A stretch of DNA of 64,000 bases from Brugia malayi (taxonomy: Eukaryota > Nematoda > Chromadorea > Rhabditida > Onchocercidae), in assembly GCF_000002995.4 (NCBI RefSeq), contig NW_025062479.1, positions 21,572,721 to 21,636,720 on the forward strand. The letters are read 5' to 3'. The position numbers and the translations under genes were made by a program. Below, piece by piece: positions 32,952 to 44,021 of the stretch (position 1 is the first letter of the stretch; each line of letters begins with the position of its first letter). The notes under the pieces were generated by a model. It saw only the letters and a list, made by a program, of their open reading frames with translations. It was not told where the DNA came from and searched no databases.

Positions 32952-33057
32952 GACATGCGTTAGAGTTATTATGATCAAATAATGGGACTTGTTTAAAGGA
33001 TCAACCTCGAGATTTTAGTAGATCTAAGGGGAAGGAATTTTACCAGTTATGTCGTTC

Positions 33058-33089
<32 letters not shown>

Positions 33090-35154
33090 GATGTTTTAAC
33101 TAGTTGTTATGCACTAAGTTTTGTTGGTTGTTTTTTCTTTTTTTCGTAAATTCATCGCACTGGTTACCATCAGAACAAAATCGTTCTTTCCAAATTAAAA
33201 CGCGTATTAGAGTTCCATTTGTGTGTGTGTTTTTCGGTTGTTTTATTTGTTTGTTTTACAGTTGCTATTTATGGTATCCCAAAGACAGTGTGCTTCATAG
33301 TTCAGGGAAATTGTTGTGGAAACAAGTTAAGCAAATTCTCTTGTGGTCAATTTTAAGAAACAATAATATATTTTCCAGCTGCAAATTCTCTAGCGCACAG
33401 TCACTGTCATTTGATTTTAAAGCATTTTTTGCTTCCAATGCTTTTTTGTGTTTTCGAGTTTGTTTTTTTTTTTTTCTTCATTACATGATTATCCTATTAT
33501 TACAGTTATACAGTATATGCAGATTCACGGTGATCTCTTTCTCACCACTCCTCGTATTCTTAAATCCGAGAAGTCTCTGGAATGTTTCACTGTTTTCGCC
33601 AGTTTCCTAGTTGATTTTGCCTCTAGTTACCCAGCCACATTTTAAAATAGCTTTCAAAATAATCCAATTTCGAGAAAGTTCTCGGTTGTGTGTTTGATGG
33701 GATCGTTTATTCTTTTTTTTTTTTCTTTTTTTTTTTCTTTTTTTTGCTAATAAGATATGAAATAAAGTTCCTTCTTGTTGTATGGTCGATATTATTCATT
33801 GATAATGAAATTGAGTGAGTAGGCATCAATTGTCTCAATTGTTAACTAAGGGGTTCTTTGAATACGGTCCATGGCTAGTTGGGCATTGTAGTGTCACGTT
33901 TCCCATAATTCTTTTCGACGATGGCTGCAAAAAAATTATTGTAATCGGACCCATCAATTAGGATTGAGAAGATCGGTTGCAATCGTGGCAAAGTTTGGGT
34001 CGAATTCTCGAGATGGGGACAAGTTTTTACATTAGCAGCGGTAGTATAATGCCTTATAGAATGTTTTAGTGTATTAATTTCACAGCATTAAACATACGTA
34101 ATTTCAAATAACTTTGTCCAAACATTGGCTAAAGAAATGTGAGGTTCGAATAAAATGCAAAACAGTGCTGTGGGAAACAATCCCCAACAGAAATTAAAAA
34201 AAAACCAGTCTTGTAGAACTTACAGAAAAATTAAACTCAAAAAAAGGAATCTTTTCAAAGGAAGCATGGTAAAAGCATAGTAAAACATGAGAGCAAATAC
34301 ATAAATTTTCCACAAAGAACATGAAAAAAATGTGAAATGAGTCAAGATACACAACTAAAACTCCACACTGTACTAATAAGTTGTGATAACAAAAACAGAA
34401 CTTTACAAACACCTGAAAAAAGCAACTGGAAATTTCGAAAACAGTCGTTTAAATTATTATTAACCTACATGCAAGGATATTAACTCTTTCTTGCATTATA
34501 TCATCCAATAAAGGATTTAGTCAGCCATCCTGATTCATTATCTTAGAAACTAAATGACATCAATTATTAACAATAAGAAATTTTCATAAGGTATGGTAAT
34601 GAGAAATTAAGCAAATTAATATAATGGAAGGAAGTAATAAACAACGCAAATGAGTTTCAAATCAAAATGGCAAGTCGGGAACAAAAAATTGTAAGCACCA
34701 TCAACTGAACACCAGAAAACATGGGGAAAGAGTCGAATTATTCTCAGTGGAATACTGAGAAAGCTATCGATAAAGAAAACCTTACATGAAATATAACTGG
34801 ACATACCCTGCTCAGGAAGAACTATACAAAAGGTAAACCAAAAATTTCAAAAAAAAAAAAAAAGAAAAAAAAGTCAGCAGTTAAAGTTCTCTGGTAGCAA
34901 CATTGTCCTTAAAAAAATATTATCATTACTGTCGTTTAAAAAATATTATCATTACATGATAAAAAATTGTTTTCACAGGGTTGCAGATCTAACTAAAATT
35001 TATTGCAAACATTCCAACAGAAAAGTAAACAAAAAATAGACTTTCAGTATTTTTAAATAAAATAAAAAGACTCTACGTTACAACTTTTCAGAAAGCGTTC
35101 TAATACAATCATGCTTTAGATGTATTCCATTAAAAAAAAAATGAAGAAAATAAG
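32952..35154. other. Convergent 3' region of the FMR1-like gene and CMTR1
   Basis: 2.2 kb without a supported gene. The plus-strand frame at 33104-33610 is long (168 codons), but it is driven by T-rich sequence and lies just after the FMR1-like stop, so I read it as 3' UTR. AATAAA at 33761-33766 fits the FMR1-like transcript. TTTATT at 34999-35004 (AATAAA on the minus strand) fits CMTR1. A 17-18 base near-repeat (AAAAAATATTATCATTAC) occurs twice around 34912-34955. Confidence 0.5.
33761..33766 (+). terminator. Candidate poly(A) signal AATAAA for the FMR1-like gene
   Basis: Canonical hexamer about 810 bases after the stop codon, followed by TTCCTTCTTGTTGT, a GT-rich downstream element. Confidence 0.45.
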
Positions 35155-38100
35155 TTACAGTGAATGCTTATGAGAAACACTGTCCTTCTGTTGCTGAGCG
35201 ATAGCATGCACAGATCGCAGTGTAAGTCCTTTTGAATGTTCTTCTGCTTCCAGCACTGCTCGTGGCCCATAATCTTCACCGACGATGAAGTTATGTGTCC
35301 ATTCCCAGAACCACTGATAGCAATCATTCTTCGATGCATCACTATTATTCAGTGGACTTAAACATTTCAAATAATCACTCACAAATTTTCCACAGAAGAA
35401 ATATCACTATAACAGGATATGATCACCATTAAATACATCTCAAAAACTTCAAAACTTCTAACGTGCACAACTACTGACTTTCATCTACTAAAGCTTTCCT
35501 CCTTTTTCTCATCAATATATTCTTGGAATAAACTAAAAAAGATACTGTTTCTTTGCAATAACTGCCTTCCAGAAATTTAAACAACATTGTGCTTTCTCGA
35601 ACTGTTCACTAAAAACCGATGATCCCTGAGATGTAGGATTGAATGCATATAGTTTTCCATGACTTCTGGACCAGCACATAATCCATGGGTCTAAATAAAG
35701 AAATAAGGGATGAAAATCAATACAGTACTAAAGATTTGTTTAACTTGAGCCTGTAATTCCGAAGCATTCAAAACTCAAACAACAATTATTTGAAAATAAA
35801 TTCTAATAGTTTACATTTCCTTTATAAACTAATTATGTAGACGGAGTATGCTCATTTAGGTTTTGATTTGTACACCGCTAAATTATGAATAAACAGTCAA
35901 GATTATCTTACCATCCATTGCTAACCACAAATTTAAGAACACAAAAACCAACTAATCAAAAGTGAAGTAATTCGCATTCCACGACAATAGAAAAAAGACG
36001 GCAATACTTCATCACCCTCTTCAATCACTGCAACTTCTTCACCTTTTGCGAGAATAACATGAAATCGATGCATCTCAGAGTGTAGCTCATCAAGCATAAA
36101 TACCTAAAAATAAACTCCAGAAAATTTTTTAAGAAAAATGTAGAAAAGATGTTCTTCTAATGATACAAAGCTCCTCTAGTTTTGAAATTCTTTGATTTCG
36201 GATAAGAATGCAATATGCATCAATAATAAGTCGGTTTATTACCGATATATAACTATGAAAAATTATTCTCTCCAATGTGGACAATAAAAAGTGGTCAAAC
36301 ATTCTAATTCGTGGATATCCTTTTCCCACAACAACAATAAATGTTTTTTGCTATGTATTGACCTCAACACTATTAGCAAAAAATAACCAAGCTATATTTT
36401 CTAGTAGATGATTCAGAAAAATTTTCCACATAAAAACATTGCCCTAGCATCCACTCAGATAATAAACTTACTTTGGCAGGGAAAACTTGTGCAATTTTTC
36501 TATCAGGTGTTTCATACACAAATTTAATAGCTTTGCACATCTTTTCAGCTGCTGTCATTCTTTCATCGAAAGGAAGCGCAGAAACATCATCACCATTTAA
36601 TAATGCCGCGTCAAGAATTCGAATTGCTGCCCGTTCACCTTCCAATTTCCCCTTGTCGTCCAACTGTAATGAAACATTACAAAAGAGTAGAGAATACACA
36701 CCTGTACAGTCAAAATAAGTTTAGATATTCTTAATATTTTATATTTCTCAAAACATTGAACTTATGTTTTCATTAATCGAATGGTAACCCTGAATAACGA
36801 ATGGATGAAGTGAAAGAAAAAAGAAGTAAAGGTAAGAATAAGAACTACATCAAAAACTTCAAATAATTTTTGGGCATGGGCATTTTTGTTAGCATCGTAT
36901 GAATGAACAAAGAGAAAAAACTAACCCTTTTGTAAACTTTAGTAATCTGTACAAGCAACACCGTATCTTTCGGTATACTGACATCGAAGGGAACTCTTTC
37001 AAAACCTTGCTGAGAATATGGTGAATAAAAATAAGTGCCCATTTGCTAAAAAAAAAACGACATAGTAGTTATAACAGTTTCAAACAATTTTCGGCTCTTC
37101 TACTCTATTTTTTTTTTTTATTGTGTGATATCTATTAATGGAAAATTCAATGGAAATCACCATGGAAATCATAATGATGTCAACGGGAAGATAAATCTCC
37201 TAAACGCAAGAAAATAATTATTAAAAAATCTTGAACTTTTACTTCATTTGGTATGTATCAGTTAACTATTAGTAAAACGAGATATTCGCGAGATATTACA
37301 GAGGATTCAGTTGAAGGAAAGATAGACGTCTTGAATAATTGATTACTTTTCATGGAACTAACAGTTTTTGTTACAATTCTTTAAATATCGATAATGTACA
37401 ATTAAGTAAATCTTAGATGCAAAAACTTTTCACTGCAACACACTTTAATGCGATTTTCTTACAAATAATTTGTACACTTTAAGATAAAAGCTCTTGATAA
37501 CACATAATCTCTAAAACATTTCAGAAAAAATCAAATAATATTAAATGGAAAGAAACGACTCACAGTCGAGATCAATAAAACTGGAAGCTCTTTTTCCGTG
37601 ATGGCGCACATTCGTAACTCGGCATATCGCATTCGACTTGCTCCAGATAACAAAACATTCTTTGTGAAAGCCGGTGGTTTCTGTTGTAATTCTTTAAAAT
37701 CGATAATCTAAAATTAAGGGTGCCTGATATTACTAACGGGAATGATTTTCATGTACTTTCATATACATGTTCAGGTATTTTCTTGAACAGAAGTAAAATC
37801 TTAAGTGAAAGAGTAAGGCCGCTACAATTAAACCTTGACAAGACGACTGATAGCTGCAAATAATGATTCATTTGTTTCGTAGGGTTTTTTTTTGGTAACA
37901 TCCGGGATTTTCCAGTACTGCAAGCATTCCCTTCTTAGTTTCTCTTGATCTCGATCAAGCTGACCAGTATTCTGAGCAAAAATTCGATATTTATTCAGGT
38001 AACTTATTTGTCTTTTTATCGTCCTGCAACGACGCCACATATATCACTTAGGCAAAGCACATCCTACAAATACGCATTTCAAAATTGCACTATTAATATT

Positions 38101-40257
38101 CAATGATTATAAAACGAGAAAATTATTCAGATTCTTCGTAAAACCTTCTTTTCGTAAGCATTACTGTCACAATCGAAATTGAAGACATAAGAAATAAGTA
38201 TTTCCAATTTTTGAAATTAGAAAGATAGAAGATATACTTTTTCCAGTGGGTTATATACTCATTCATTATTCTCTTACGGGATTCCAATAAAAGTTCAAAA
38301 GTAAGCGAGATCTTTCGGTGTAAGGGAAAAAAGATGCTAAAATTAATGATTTCAAAAATAAAATAAAATGATAAAATGCATCAGTTGTTCTCCAGACTGA
38401 AAATGACTAGAAATTTTAATAAACACTGATGTCTAAAAATAAACCTTTCATTATGTTCCAATATATATGCCATAAAAATTTTATCCGAATAGATCATATT
38501 TTCAGGAACAACTTCTATTACATCTCGTACTTTAGTTTCCCAGAACCGATCCAATTCAATATTAATTTTAGTCATGTATTTTTTCACTTCTGAGATGTAA
38601 CATGCCAAAGGATTATCACAAACAATATATCTGCAAAAAAAAAATAATAAAAGCAAACTTGTGATGTCATTATTACTATATTACTCGAATATTTAAGCAG
38701 ATCAACAATACATTTTGCGTGATTCCAATCACACCCTTGATACCACCAAAACATAGTATCATGAGCAAATGTAAAATTTAAATGCTAAAACAAAGAAAGA
38801 AGCAACCTTTCCGAATTAGCTGGACGACTAGTGTTAGGTTTGTGTATTGATATTCTTTCAAATACAATATACATCAAATAGATAAGGCCGATACTAAATG
38901 GTGTGAAAATGTCGAATAATTTACAAACAAATTTCCCACCACTTCCTGTATCATGGTTTTTCACACGCAGAACTGAGAGGCCAGTCAAAAATTGACATAA
39001 ATAAAGACGTTTTGATAAAATTTCCTGAAAAGAAACTTACAAATTTTTAGTAAGTATAGAGTTGAGTTTCACATAGATCCCTTCAAAAAAAATCCTCAAG
39101 TTAAATTACAAGAAATTTCATAAAAATATACTTACAACAAATCCAAGGAGTACAACTAACAACTTGCAGTTGCAGTTTGTCGCGGAATTATTAAGATTTA
39201 AAGATTAAAAAATTTTGCCTGAATATTTTCTTGTTGATCGACACAAAAGCCACCGTCAGCCATAACTAAATCCACACCAACATTATTGGTACCGCGTTTC
39301 ACAATCTGAGTAATTTAAATTAAACTAAGTTACTCGGAACTAAACCAATGATTTCAAACCAGAAAATGACGTCGGATTCTGCAAAATGATATGAACTACC
39401 GAAACTATCACCAATATTCATAATTTTTCTTCCTTACATGACCAAATATGAACTAACATCTTCAAAAGAGGTGATATTGTCTGGCTTGGTGATATCACCA
39501 TCGTTGTGTTTACCATAATAAGGCTCGAAATAGGAAGGTGAAGCGGCTGTGAAACGTTTCAATTTGAAATCATCTTTTCCTGTAAAGAGAAAAATTATTC
39601 TACGAAACAATCTCCATTATGTTTTCCTTATTTAATGAATAAAAATAATTTATTTCTCCCATTCTGATTTCTTTAAAATCTATCAAAGAATTCCAGCAAC
39701 ATTTATTTTTTTCCGATTCACCATACATTTCCCAACATTTGCGACTAAGCATTATGATCACAGTTGCCTAACACATTTTAGACTAGAAATATATTGAAAA
39801 AAATTCAAAAAATTCTCAACTTTTAACGTCATTCCAAAACCTCTTGCGTTATAGTAACCCTTTCTCCATAACACATATTCTGTGAATCCACCAGGACCAG
39901 CGCATATGTCAGCAAAATAAAACAAAGGCGATAATCGACCAGCATTCTTTCCTGGAGTTGCTATTCGACATTTCTCATTTTTTATTTCCACATTCATAGG
40001 ATTTTTGATTTCAACATTATCTGGTTTTTCACCCGTTAATAACCAGTCATAAATACGATCTAAATTTGCCATTTTCATCGCTGCCCTTAAAAAAATATAT
40101 TTTCTAAAAAGAATTCAACAATTTTGAAATATGACAGATGATTTATATAAATCCTTCTAGATGATTTTAATTGTATCAAAAAGATTGAGACAGACTTCTT
40201 CACACGCAAAAAAGAAGAGAACTTGGAAAAAAAATTTTAGCGTCAATCAGGGTTCAC

Positions 40258-40298
<41 letters not shown>

Positions 40299-42406
40299 TC
40301 AGAGAATGAAAAGCACTGCTATTCGCATAACAAGACTTAATATAGAATGTTGCAATATTTACGGCACTATTTATTTACTGCAAAACGAAAGGATGATATC
40401 CTGTGTTAATAACTTTTGCAATTAAATGATTTACCGATTCTGGAAGAAAGCAGAACCAATTGTCTCATATGGGTTTGCTCGAATACGGGCCTCTTTTAAG
40501 TCTCTAATATCAAGTTCATCAAAAACAGATTTTGCATCCAACATTTTTTTCATCAAATTGCTGTCACAATATTTGTATTCGCCATCCAGTGTCTCTTTTC
40601 GCTAGAATATATGGCATAAAATTTTATGAAATTCAAAAAGACTTAAAACTGTAAATTCTTTCTAATTGACTTATTTCCATCTTTCATTCACTTTATAAAA
40701 AGTAGACTTACGTTTCCAATAATAATCCAGTCGTCTTGATCTTGCAAATCTTTTGTGAACTTCTCTCGAATATCATTAGGAGCAGATAACCACAATACAT
40801 TTTCTTCCACAGGTTTTTCTTCTTCCGCAAAATCCCAAACTACATTCCAATCTCGAGCAATTTTCTAAAAATGAATGAGCAATTATTTATTTTAGATTAA
40901 AGTGAGAACCGAACAATTTTAATCAGTAATAAGTCAGGTTTTTTTTTTTTTTTTGATTCAAACAATTACTACAAATTTTTTATGCCAAAAATAAGGTCTT
41001 ATATTGTGGATGTACGAAGAAAATCAATTCTTGATCACCTGATTCGCAGGCTGTCCGAAACCTTCGCGACCTCGTTGCGTGGAGAATGGTATCAGTTCTG
41101 TGCGTCCTTGGCCGCTCTTACCAAGCCCACCACCATCATATCCCATTTTAGCTAACAGTGCTGCTCCTCTGTTTTCATAAGTTTGCTTTGGCTAAAATGT
41201 TTCGTGAATTACATTTTAAACAAAGGAAGCACCGATGAGATATATTTTTCTAACCCGAATAAAAGGAGCGAAACATCAGAGAAGAATTGTCATTTCAGGT
41301 ACGAAGTCTATGAAAATAGTGATAACCAAGAATTACGATTTTCAGAGTTGAACAAATTGGAAGGTATTGGTCTAAAAGTAGTTTGCAACAAACTACTTTT
41401 TGGTAAAATCTCATTCCTTCCTTGCTGTTATGAAGAAATCATTGCTGTAGCAATTTAGGCTAATAAATAACTCTTAAAAGCATTATATATATATATAAGT
41501 TTGAGGAATAAACGAATTCTTGCTTTAAAGAAATGTCAAGAATGTATGAGATTTTAAGATAACGTGCCGAAAAAAAAAAGCTGTTTATGAAAAATCTCTA
41601 ATTTACTTTTTTACAGAAGTCAACAAGTTGGAATTTTCCTAAAGCTAACTATTTTAGCGGGAACTTCGTATTCATCCTCACTGTCAGTCAGCTTTTCACT
41701 ATTTTGAACTGGTTTTTTCATCGGTTTCGTTTCTTGAAGCTCTTCTTCAAAACCATCTCGAATATCTTCCAAACGAGTGGACACTAGTCGACGTATCATC
41801 TGGAATGCTTATTTTACAAAAGTGTAATACAAACAGATGCTCCTATATAAAGATTTGAATAAGGAACAGATAAAGTTAGCAACTACTGTTTTCTAGTTAG
41901 CTTCTTCCTTGTTATGTATTCTTTCGCAAGGAGGATGAGGTTTTCCTTTAAATAAATAAGAATGAGGGACGGAGAAGAACTACGACAACTGATTTACAAA
42001 CTTTAAAATTCTAAAGAAAACAGGAAAATTTCTCAACTTAGTAAGGAGAACAGGAAATATTCTTAAACTAGTTTCAAAAAAAACCACACCAAATACAGTC
42101 TTCTGCAAAAACATTCTTGAAAAATACTTTTAAGTGCATACATAATAAATAATAATGAATTTCTAGATTAAAATATATAAAATAAGGCAAACCCTCCATA
42201 TTTAAATAACAAAAGATAATTTCAAAACTCACTTCTGGGAACTTCAAATAACATTATTCAATTAATGGGTTCCAAATCCAAAGAGAAACAGATTTATAAT
42301 ACATAATTAAGGAACCTAAAGAAATATAAACATGCAAGCTTAATGAAGAAACTCAGACCTTGCTGTTACCACCATCCATCGTGTGTCCGGAAGTGTCTTC
42401 CGACAT
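35155..42406 (-). CDS. cmtr-1: Cap-specific mRNA (nucleoside-2'-O-)-methyltransferase 1 (CMTR1): G-patch, FtsJ/RrmJ, WW
   Basis: Minus-strand exons: 42406-42359, 41799-41650, 41191-41039, 40864-40712, 40601-40435, 40085-39821, 39579-39458, 39305-39219, 39024-38807, 38630-38445, 38023-37834, 37707-37564, 37045-36926, 36663-36472, 36103-about 35953, 35690-35546 and 35356-35155. The product is about 890 residues (human is 835). The third exon is a G-patch ([15 protein letters not shown]). The methyltransferase core has [18 protein letters not shown] for SAM binding. Candidate catalytic residues are K in [12 protein letters not shown] in VMADGGF, K in [10 protein letters not shown] and E in RPANSER. 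A C-terminal WW-type segment contains [17 protein letters not shown]. The enzyme adds the cap-1 2'-O-methyl group on the first transcribed nucleotide. Two junctions are abnormal (39821/39579 and the GC donor at 39218) and one exon end is unresolved. An AG 17 bases before the ATG suggests trans-splicing. Confidence 0.93.
40259..40290. repeat. Poly(A) tract, 32 bases
   Basis: Uninterrupted A run in a CMTR1 intron, one of the longest homopolymers in the window and a likely source of length errors. Confidence 0.9.
41374..41400. repeat. Perfect 12-base inverted repeat with 3-base loop
   Basis: AAAAGTAGTTTG, then CAA, then CAAACTACTTTT: a perfect hairpin in the intron between the second and third CMTR1 exons. 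It could fold in the pre-mRNA from either strand. No mobile-element ends or known family were recognised around it. Confidence 0.8.
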
Positions 42407-44021
42407 TTCGTCTATTCGAGATCTAAAAACAAGATGCGTTTTTACAAATGCAATTTAAAACAAATGACAATATCAGTAATCGGCGCAAACTATGTATCAC
42501 TAACGATAGAAAAAAAAAATCGCATCTGAATTATTCAGTTACTAATGATACTTAGATCGAATAATTGAATAATCTGCATTCAAATGAAAACAAGTGCGAG
42601 CTATTATAAAGATAAACAACGTGTTCCGTAAGTACCACGTTTTCTGATGCTTAAAATTATTAGCATAATCATAAACGGAATTACTAGCATAATCGCAATG
42701 AATGCTAGTCAATAAACATAACTGAGTTAAATTCTCGAGAATCCTTACCGCAAACTGCGTCATACTTAATGTATATTGCCCTTTCTCTGGTAGAGTCATT
42801 GTGGAAAGAATAATCCGAGATTAAAATTGGTGTAAAGGGTTCCAAATGTTTTAAGATATTTGGTGCTGTTCGATAAGACAGGAAAAATATGACTGATAAT
42901 GAAAAATATGATCGATAATGGAATGTTTCAGATGGAACTAAGTTGCTCAGGTAGATTCCATTAGTGAAATATATAACTGCAACTGTTATGGTAGTGTCAT
43001 TGATAAAGAAGGCTCAACTTTTTTTCTTTCAATTTCTTATTCATGGATTTGTTAGAGAAAGAAATGCTGATCTTATCTCTAGAAATGTTAAAAATCTGAA
43101 AACATTTCTATTTTGTAATTTTAAAATATATAGTGAAAGAAATGTTTGCATGTCAAAACTTATATCTTTGTTTATATGAAGAAATTCGGTTAAGCAAACA
43201 TTTGCTAGTCAGCCTATTCTTAAAAGCTTTAGCTGAAAGAATGTGAACAACAGGATACATACCTATGCAATTTTCTTTCTTTTTTTTTAGACATACAAAA
43301 AAGGCAATTACTTCTTCGTTGCTTTTGTCTAGCTGAATTTCATTTTTTGAATTTTGTTGCTAGCTAGCTAGGCTGTATGCTTGAATTGCTTAAAGAAGTT
43401 CTTCAGATTATACTATCTAAGCTACTGCTATGTTCGCTAATCTGTCAGCGTGTAGCGTGTACGTTTATTTAACCTCACGCAGAGACGTCAATTCCTGTAA
43501 CCTGATAAGTCGAGCAGTGGTGCAAAGAACCACCCTACAGCGTACCAACATGCCAATGCATCACCTAATAAAGATATTCTCCCTGTCGTAGTCCGGTATT
43601 TCGCGGTTACGCGGTAGTACATCAGTTAGAGGTACCACTTACGAACGTGATTACTACTTTTCTAATTATTCCTCATATATACAGGTTTACGTCATCTAAT
43701 GTGCCCGTAGTTATTGCTTATCATTCATTTGCATACTTAATTTTTTATAATGTCATTTTGTTTGCCTTTTATTCCAGCCGTTTTGTTTCTTTTTGATTTA
43801 GTGAATTTTAACACTGATGTTTGCTTGCCTTACAGTAGATTTTCATGAGAGAGAGAATATAATAGTGTCGTAGGTCAAGTTATATCTCGCAGTACGTATC
43901 ATTTGTGTCCAAGTTCTTATGTTGTCAAACGGGTTACTGTGAATAAAAAATCTGTCAGCACTGGGAAATGTTCGACATATCTTTTTCATCAGCTATGCAC
44001 CAACTTTTTTTTGAATTTTAG
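42407..44021. promoter_or_regulatory. Divergent promoter region between CMTR1 and TTF2
   Basis: 1.6 kb without a supported exon. A minus-strand frame starting at 42799 has a donor-like GCG|GTAAGG, but it is out of phase with the first CMTR1 exon. The segment 43360-43640 is less AT-rich and contains GCTAGCTAGCTAGG and a short GTGGT/ACCAC inverted pair (about 43518-43534). No tRNA or other RNA gene could be recognised. GAATTTTAG lies directly before the TTF2 ATG. Confidence 0.4.

Noticed and set aside
33104..33610. A 168-codon open frame on the plus strand after the FMR1-like stop, rich in Phe, Cys and Leu
   Set aside because: It is driven by T-rich sequence with poly-T runs, has no family resemblance or splice context, and lies between the FMR1-like stop and its likely poly(A) signal. 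I read it as 3' UTR.
41183..41458. A 91-codon plus-strand frame overlapping the G-patch exon of CMTR1
   Set aside because: It is antisense, lies mostly in the intron and includes the perfect hairpin; no homology was recognised.
42542..42799. A minus-strand frame with an ATG and a GCG|GTAAGG donor upstream of CMTR1, possibly an N-terminal exon
   Set aside because: Splicing it to the acceptor at 42423 puts the next exon out of frame and meets a stop within 20 codons. It could only be an untranslated leader or an upstream ORF.
43490..43640. A less AT-rich stretch with short inverted pairs, considered as a tRNA or other structured RNA
   Set aside because: No T-loop GGTTCRA motif, no paired acceptor stem and no internal promoter boxes were found.
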